From: Stygibacter sp964604155
GTDB lineage: Bacteria; Cloacimonadota; Cloacimonadia; Cloacimonadales; TCS61
Assembly (NCBI GenBank): GCA_964604155.1
Contig: CAZRXY010000049.1
Location: forward strand, 1 to 10,060
Length of the DNA stretch: 10,060 nt
Direction of reading: 5' to 3'
Part shown: piece after piece, positions 6,670 to 10,060 of the stretch
Position numbering within the stretch: the stretch's first letter is position 1
How the letters are laid out: every line of letters begins with the position of its first letter
Notes under the pieces: generated by a model
What the model was told of the DNA's origin: nothing
The model's input: the letters and a program-made list of their open reading frames with translations, nothing else
Database searches by the model: none
Made by a program: the position numbers and the translations under genes

Positions 6670-7602
6670 TTAGAAATACTCTACTGCCTTTTTCAGATCT
6701 TCCGGCTTTTCGATGTTAATGGAAATAAGATTTCTATCAATTTTCTTCAGCATCCCGCTTAATACCTTTTGAGGTCCGAATTCGATAAATAATTGCACGC
6801 CCTGGGCTGCCATATATTCTACGCATTCCACCCAGCGTACCGGAGATGTAAGCTGATGCACAAGATTAGATTTGATAGTTTTTATATCTGTAGTAGATTG
6901 CGCATCTACATTGGAGACCAGAGGGATAGTGCAATCATTAAATGTGAGATTATCCATCTCATCCTGCAGCAGGTCTGCCGCCGCCGCCACTAAGGGAGAA
7001 TGAAAAGCTCCCCCCACTTCCAGAGCTACCGTGCGTTTGGCTCCCCGCTGCTCTGCCAGTTTCATTGCTGCTATCACGCCTTCTTTGCTGCCAGAAATCA
7101 CTGTCTGAACCGGCGTATTATAATTTGCCGCTATCACCAGCCCTTCCTGCGATGCCTCCACGCAAATAGAATTTACTTCACCGGATGATAAGCCAATGAT
7201 GGCACTCATTGCATAGCTCTTGCCCTCGCCGGCTGATATCATAAATTCACCACGCTTGTGCACCAGATACATGGCATCGCTGATAGATAGCACCCCATTT
7301 GCAGCTAAAGCAGAAAATTCTCCTAATGAGTGCCCCGCTACAAAATCCGGCTGCAAAGATATCTCACGGCTGAATATCTTTAATGCCGCCAGTGAATGAA
7401 AAAGTAAGGCAGGCTGGGTTATACGAGTGTCTTTTAGCTTCTCAAACGGTCCATTTAGCATGATCTCCTGCAGGTCACAGCCGGTTCTATCTCTAAAATC
7501 AACCAAATATTTTAATGTTTCTGAATCTGATTCAATTATTTCCCGCGCCATGCCCACATATTGAGCACCTTGTCCGGGAAATATAAATGCCGTTTTTTGC
7601 AT
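6670..7602 (-). CDS. fabD: Malonyl-CoA:ACP transacylase
   Basis: FabD moves malonyl groups from CoA to ACP, supplying the extender for FabH and FabF. The 310-residue protein has the oxyanion-hole motif FPGQGAQ (8-14, Q11), the nucleophile in GHSLGE (S92), the malonate-binding arginine R117 and the catalytic histidine H201 in AFHSP. All four fall at the same residue numbers as in the E. coli enzyme, so there are no insertions across the first two thirds. The end ..IEFGPQKVLSGMLKK.. (272-287) is also typical. It follows fabH by 28 nt, with only a partial Shine-Dalgarno (GGGGTG) before the ATG. Confidence 0.97.
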   Translation of the reverse strand: MQKTAFIFPGQGAQYVGMAREIIESDSETLKYLVDFRDRTGCDLQEIMLNGPFEKLKDTRITQPALLFHSLAALKIFSREISLQPDFVAGHSLGEFSALAANGVLSISDAMYLVHKRGEFMISAGEGKSYAMSAIIGLSSGEVNSICVEASQEGLVIAANYNTPVQTVISGSKEGVIAAMKLAEQRGAKRTVALEVGGAFHSPLVAAAADLLQDEMDNLTFNDCTIPLVSNVDAQSTTDIKTIKSNLVHQLTSPVRWVECVEYMAAQGVQLFIEFGPQKVLSGMLKKIDRNLISINIEKPEDLKKAVEYF

Positions 7603-7630
7603 AACACCCCGTTATAATTTTTTGTCTGTC

Positions 7631-8623
7631 CTATATCCTCACCAGCAGGCTGCCATAGGTGAGCCCTGCCCCAAATGAAGTCATCAATACAAGATCGCCA
7701 TGACGTATCTTGCCGCTTTTTAATACCTCATCTAATGCCACAGGGATGGTGGCAGCAGAAGTATTGCCATACTTTTCTATGTTAACTATCACCTTGCCCA
7801 TATCTATTTTGAGCTTCTTGGCAAGTGCTTCTATGATACGCATATTAGCCTGATGCGGTATTACCCAGTCTATGGAATTTGTGTCAAGATTATTACGCCT
7901 TAGCACAGTTTCGCAAGTAGTAAACATAGATTTCACCGCCAGCTTGAATACTTTGTTACCTTCCATCTGCACGGTGTGCAAGTGCTCACGAACCGTGTTA
8001 TAAGAAGCAGGATTGCGCGAACCTCCCGCAGGCTGCACCAGTAATTCCCAGAAATTTCCATCAGCTACTATATCGGAATCTATGATGCGGGAGATATCTA
8101 TTTCTATGGCTCTTGAGATAATAGCCGCTCCAGCTCCATCTCCAAATAGCACACAGGTATTGCGGTCTTTGTAATTTGTGATCTTAGTGAGCAAATCCAC
8201 ACCGATAGTGAGTACGTGCTTTGATGTGCCGTTTTCCACAAATTGTTTGGCAATATTTGACACATATATCCAGCCCGGGCAACCTGCCGAAATATCAAAT
8301 GCCGGAATGTTTTTTATGCCCAGATTCCTTTGCACGATGCAGGCTGTAGAGGGAAAAGCATGATCCGGCGTCACTGTGCCCACTATGATAAGATCAAGTT
8401 CACGGGCAGAAATCCCTGCCGCCTGCAACGCCTTTTCCGCAGCTTCAGTTGCATAATCGCTGGTGGCTTTATCGGCTGCGGCTACTCGCCGCTCGACCAT
8501 ACCGGTTCGCGTGCGAATCCATTCATCAGTAGTTTCTACTATTTTTTCCAAATCAAAATTATTGAGCACTTTTTCTGGCACCGCATGACCAGTGCCACTT
8601 ATTTTTGCATGATATACTTTCAT
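7631..8623 (-). CDS. fabH: 3-oxoacyl-[ACP] synthase III (initiating condensing enzyme)
   Basis: FabH starts fatty-acid chains by condensing an acyl-CoA primer with malonyl-ACP. Whether this copy prefers acetyl-CoA or branched primers cannot be read from the sequence. The 330-residue product carries the Cys-His-Asn triad of the family: C115 in DISAGCPGW, H257 in VIPHQAN and N287 in KYGNTSAATIP. TTDEWIRTRTG (31-41) and the end SFGAGLTYGSLLVR are also characteristic. Proline directly after the catalytic cysteine is one of the variants seen in the family, as opposed to the ACSG of E. coli. The ATG follows the plsX stop codon without a gap, so translation is probably coupled. Upstream there is only a weak GAGAG. 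Confidence 0.97.
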   Translation of the reverse strand: MKVYHAKISGTGHAVPEKVLNNFDLEKIVETTDEWIRTRTGMVERRVAAADKATSDYATEAAEKALQAAGISARELDLIIVGTVTPDHAFPSTACIVQRNLGIKNIPAFDISAGCPGWIYVSNIAKQFVENGTSKHVLTIGVDLLTKITNYKDRNTCVLFGDGAGAAIISRAIEIDISRIIDSDIVADGNFWELLVQPAGGSRNPASYNTVREHLHTVQMEGNKVFKLAVKSMFTTCETVLRRNNLDTNSIDWVIPHQANMRIIEALAKKLKIDMGKVIVNIEKYGNTSAATIPVALDEVLKSGKIRHGDLVLMTSFGAGLTYGSLLVRI

Positions 8624-9634
8624 CTATTTACTCTCATAATACTCTCTGGCATGCTCGATGAATTTGGAATCCACCATCCGAACTGCCGTTTTTATCGCAT
8701 TCTTGATAGATACTGCATCTGATCTGCCGTGCGCTACCACAGAAAGTCCATTTAATCCTATCAGCAATGCTCCACCATATTCCCGATGGTCCACTTTCTT
8801 CTTTAAAAAAGCAAATGCCGGATATGATAGCAATGCCCCAAGCTTGCTTACCCAATCCTCATTGAATTGCTCCCTTAATATAGAAAACATCGATGATGCC
8901 GCACCTTCCACCGTCTTTAATACTATATTTCCCGTGAACCCATCACTCACGATCACATCTACATCTCCCTTTAATAAATCCTTCCCCTCCACATTTCCAT
9001 AAAAATTTATATCTCTATGCTCGCTTAATGCTTTATAGGCAGATTTGTATAGCTCATTACCCTTGCTGCTCTCCTCGCCTATATTGATCAAGCCTATTTT
9101 AGGCGATCCTATTTTAAAAAAATATCGCGAATAAAGTGTGCCTAATTCGGCAAATTGAACCAGGTTCTCCACGCTGCATTCCGTATTAGCTCCCACGTCC
9201 AGCAAAAGCTCCACTCCCTTTACCGTAGGAAATAAGGTCGAGATCGCAGGCCTGTGCACCTTATTTAGCCGACCATAGATAAATAGTGACGCCGTCATCA
9301 TCGCCCCGGAATTACCCGCCGATACTGCCACATCTACCTTGCCATCAGACATTGCCTGCACTACCTGCACCAGGGATGAATCACGCTTCATTCGCATGAT
9401 CTTTGCCGGAGCATCACTCATCTCTGCTCTCTGACTGCAATGCACTATCTGTATGGAAGATTTATTGTAATAGTATTTCTCTAATTCCTTCTCTATTGCA
9501 GACTCATCTCCATATAGTATTATACGGTCACAAATCTCTTCCCTTAGAGCAATAATTGCACCTTCCACTTCCGGGTAAGGTGCATTATCGCTGCCAAAGG
9601 CATCCAAGCCTATCGCTCTCGTGTTGCCCTGCAT
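8624..9634 (-). CDS. plsX: Phosphate acyltransferase PlsX
   Basis: PlsX converts acyl-ACP to acyl-phosphate, the donor used by the membrane acyltransferase PlsY to make lysophosphatidic acid. It is a peripheral membrane enzyme linking fatty-acid and phospholipid synthesis. The 336-residue product shows the family landmarks in order: DAFGSDNAP (11-19), SAGNSGA (105-111), DVGAN (146-150), NIGEESSKGNE (184-194), DGFTGNIVLK (231-240) and EYGGALLIGLNG (285-296). The N-terminus has about six extra residues before the conserved strand. No good Shine-Dalgarno precedes the ATG, so the start is less certain than the family assignment. It lies 20 nt after rpmF and abuts fabH, the usual plsX-fabH order. 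Confidence 0.97.
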   Translation of the reverse strand: MQGNTRAIGLDAFGSDNAPYPEVEGAIIALREEICDRIILYGDESAIEKELEKYYYNKSSIQIVHCSQRAEMSDAPAKIMRMKRDSSLVQVVQAMSDGKVDVAVSAGNSGAMMTASLFIYGRLNKVHRPAISTLFPTVKGVELLLDVGANTECSVENLVQFAELGTLYSRYFFKIGSPKIGLINIGEESSKGNELYKSAYKALSEHRDINFYGNVEGKDLLKGDVDVIVSDGFTGNIVLKTVEGAASSMFSILREQFNEDWVSKLGALLSYPAFAFLKKKVDHREYGGALLIGLNGLSVVAHGRSDAVSIKNAIKTAVRMVDSKFIEHAREYYESK

Positions 9635-9654
9635 ATCGGGTGATCTTGGAATTC

Positions 9655-9837
9655 CTATTCCTTCTCTGTTTCCAGTATTTTGCGACCATTATAAAATCCA
9701 CACTTGCCGCAGATATTATGAGGACGCATAGGCTCACCACAATTTGAGCAAGTACTCACGGACGGCATCTCTGCCTTGTAGTGCGTCCGCCTTTTATCCC
9801 GACGCGATTTTGATGTCTTCCTCTTTGGTACTGCCAT
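9655..9837 (-). CDS. rpmF: 50S ribosomal protein L32
   Basis: L32 is a small structural protein of the large ribosomal subunit. The 60-residue product starts with the family hallmark MAVPKRKTSKSRRDKRRTH. It carries a zinc ribbon with C30-x2-C33 and C43-x2-C46, so this is the zinc-binding form and not a cysteine-free paralogue. The start is the ATG at 9837, with AAGGAG at 9843-9848 5 nt upstream. A GTG one codon earlier is too close to that site. It is the first gene of the operon, followed by plsX after 20 nt. The DUF177 (YceD) gene that often precedes rpmF is not here; the upstream DNA is promoter and repeats. Confidence 0.97.
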   Translation of the reverse strand: MAVPKRKTSKSRRDKRRTHYKAEMPSVSTCSNCGEPMRPHNICGKCGFYNGRKILETEKE

Positions 9838-9842
9838 CACTT

Positions 9843-9848
9843 CTCCTT
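9843..9848 (-). promoter_or_regulatory. rpmF ribosome-binding site
   Basis: AAGGAG on the minus strand, 5 nt before the ATG at 9837. It fixes the rpmF start at the second of two adjacent possible start codons. Confidence 0.8.
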
Positions 9849-9879
9849 TATTTTCACATATCTCAAGCTACACTTTGCT

Positions 9880-9888
9880 TTTATACCA
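9880..9888 (-). promoter_or_regulatory. Probable operon promoter (extended -10)
   Basis: On the minus strand TGGTATAAA reads as an extended -10 element (TGn followed by a TATAAT-like hexamer). Transcription would start near 9873, leaving a leader of about 35 nt before rpmF. No good -35 lies at 17 bp. A perfect TTGACA occurs at 9921-9926, but 35 bp upstream of this -10. It is the only convincing promoter-like sequence before the operon. Confidence 0.5.
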
Positions 9889-9907
9889 TAAAAATGACAA
9901 CTATTTT

Positions 9908-9926
9908 TTCACATCTCTGATGTCAA
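9908..9926. promoter_or_regulatory. Candidate operator palindrome upstream of rpmF
   Basis: TTCACATC (9908-9915), TCT, then GATGTCAA (9919-9926) forms an interrupted palindrome with seven of eight arm positions matching. The right arm contains, on the minus strand, a perfect TTGACA. Its position in the upstream region of a fatty-acid operon suggests a regulator-binding site, but it does not look like the FapR operator consensus and no regulator gene is in the window. Confidence 0.4.
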
Positions 9927-9945
9927 GATTTATCATCCCTCCCTC

Positions 9946-9971
9946 CCCCCTCTATCCCGGGAAGGAGGGGG
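9946..9971. repeat. Foldback with purine/pyrimidine arms
   Basis: CCCCCTC (9946-9952) is perfectly complementary to GAGGGGG (9965-9971), enclosing a 12-nt loop with CCCGGG (9956-9961). The left arm extends into a pyrimidine-only stretch upstream (from 9936). It lies behind the presumed promoter and could be a terminator remnant of an upstream unit or a repeat component. No T-run follows on the plus strand. Confidence 0.55.
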
Positions 9972-9973
9972 AT

Positions 9974-9994
9974 AATTTTGAATTTTGAATTTTG
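9974..9994. repeat. Tandem heptamer AATTTTG, three perfect copies
   Basis: Three uninterrupted copies of AATTTTG, followed by two degenerate ones (AATGTCG, AATGGGG) that run into the 46-bp element. The period is 7 bp, the same as the GTGA-type units, but the sequence is unrelated. Confidence 0.9.
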
Positions 9995-10004
9995 AATGTC
10001 GAAT

Positions 10005-10060
10005 GGGGCTACGTCGTAGCGGTAAGACGTGATTGGTGATTGGTGATTGGTGATGAGTGA
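10005..10060 (+). repeat. 46-bp dispersed element, right copy, plus heptamer array
   Basis: 10005-10050 repeats 176-221 with three differences. It has the foldback GCTAC-GTC-GTAGC (10008-10020), a linker, then in-phase TTGGTGA units at 10033-10053 and TGAGTGA at 10054-10060. The array runs to the edge of the window, so its full length is unknown. Confidence 0.85.

Noticed and set aside
6291..6719. 142-residue open frame on the plus strand opposite fabG and fabD
   Set aside because: It is antisense to two well-supported genes and its product shows no family features.
8330..8722. 130-residue open frame on the plus strand opposite fabH and plsX
   Set aside because: It spans the junction of two conserved genes in antisense and shows no domain or start signal.

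Overview
The window holds one transcription unit on the minus strand. It is a type II fatty-acid/phospholipid synthesis operon, read from right to left as rpmF - plsX - fabH - fabD - fabG - acpP - fabF - rnc - Elp3-like radical SAM gene - VWA-domain membrane protein. Ten genes fill positions 555-9837 with gaps of 0-92 nt or short overlaps. No intact gene is supported outside this stretch or on the plus strand.

Organism: a bacterium of moderate GC with bacterial L32, discrete FAS II enzymes and Shine-Dalgarno motifs at several genes. The rnc/radical-SAM neighbourhood recalls Firmicutes. The BatA-like VWA membrane protein, with its C-terminal membrane segment and basic tail, recalls Bacteroidota/FCB-group or candidate phyla such as Cloacimonadota. 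I lean to an uncultured FCB-type lineage, but the sequence alone does not settle this.

Layout: positions 1-554 are non-coding and built almost entirely of tandem heptanucleotides of the form NNNGTRA. They form two opposed arms around a core with GC-rich foldbacks. Positions 9838-10060 hold the probable operon promoter, a candidate operator palindrome, another foldback, a second heptamer type (AATTTTG) and a near-identical copy of a 46-bp element also present at 176-221. The operon is therefore bracketed by the same repeat family.

How the genes work together: FabD loads malonate onto AcpP. FabH starts chains, FabF elongates them and FabG reduces the ketoacyl intermediates. PlsX passes the finished acyl chain from ACP to phosphate for phospholipid synthesis. 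The dehydratase (FabZ/FabA), the enoyl reductase and acetyl-CoA carboxylase are not in the window. rpmF and rnc link lipid synthesis to the translation/RNA-processing machinery, as in many bacteria. acpP has the strongest ribosome-binding site and is followed by a stable hairpin, which fits a need for more ACP than enzyme. All catalytic residues I checked are intact. The coding part is conventional; the unusual part is the repeat-rich flanks.
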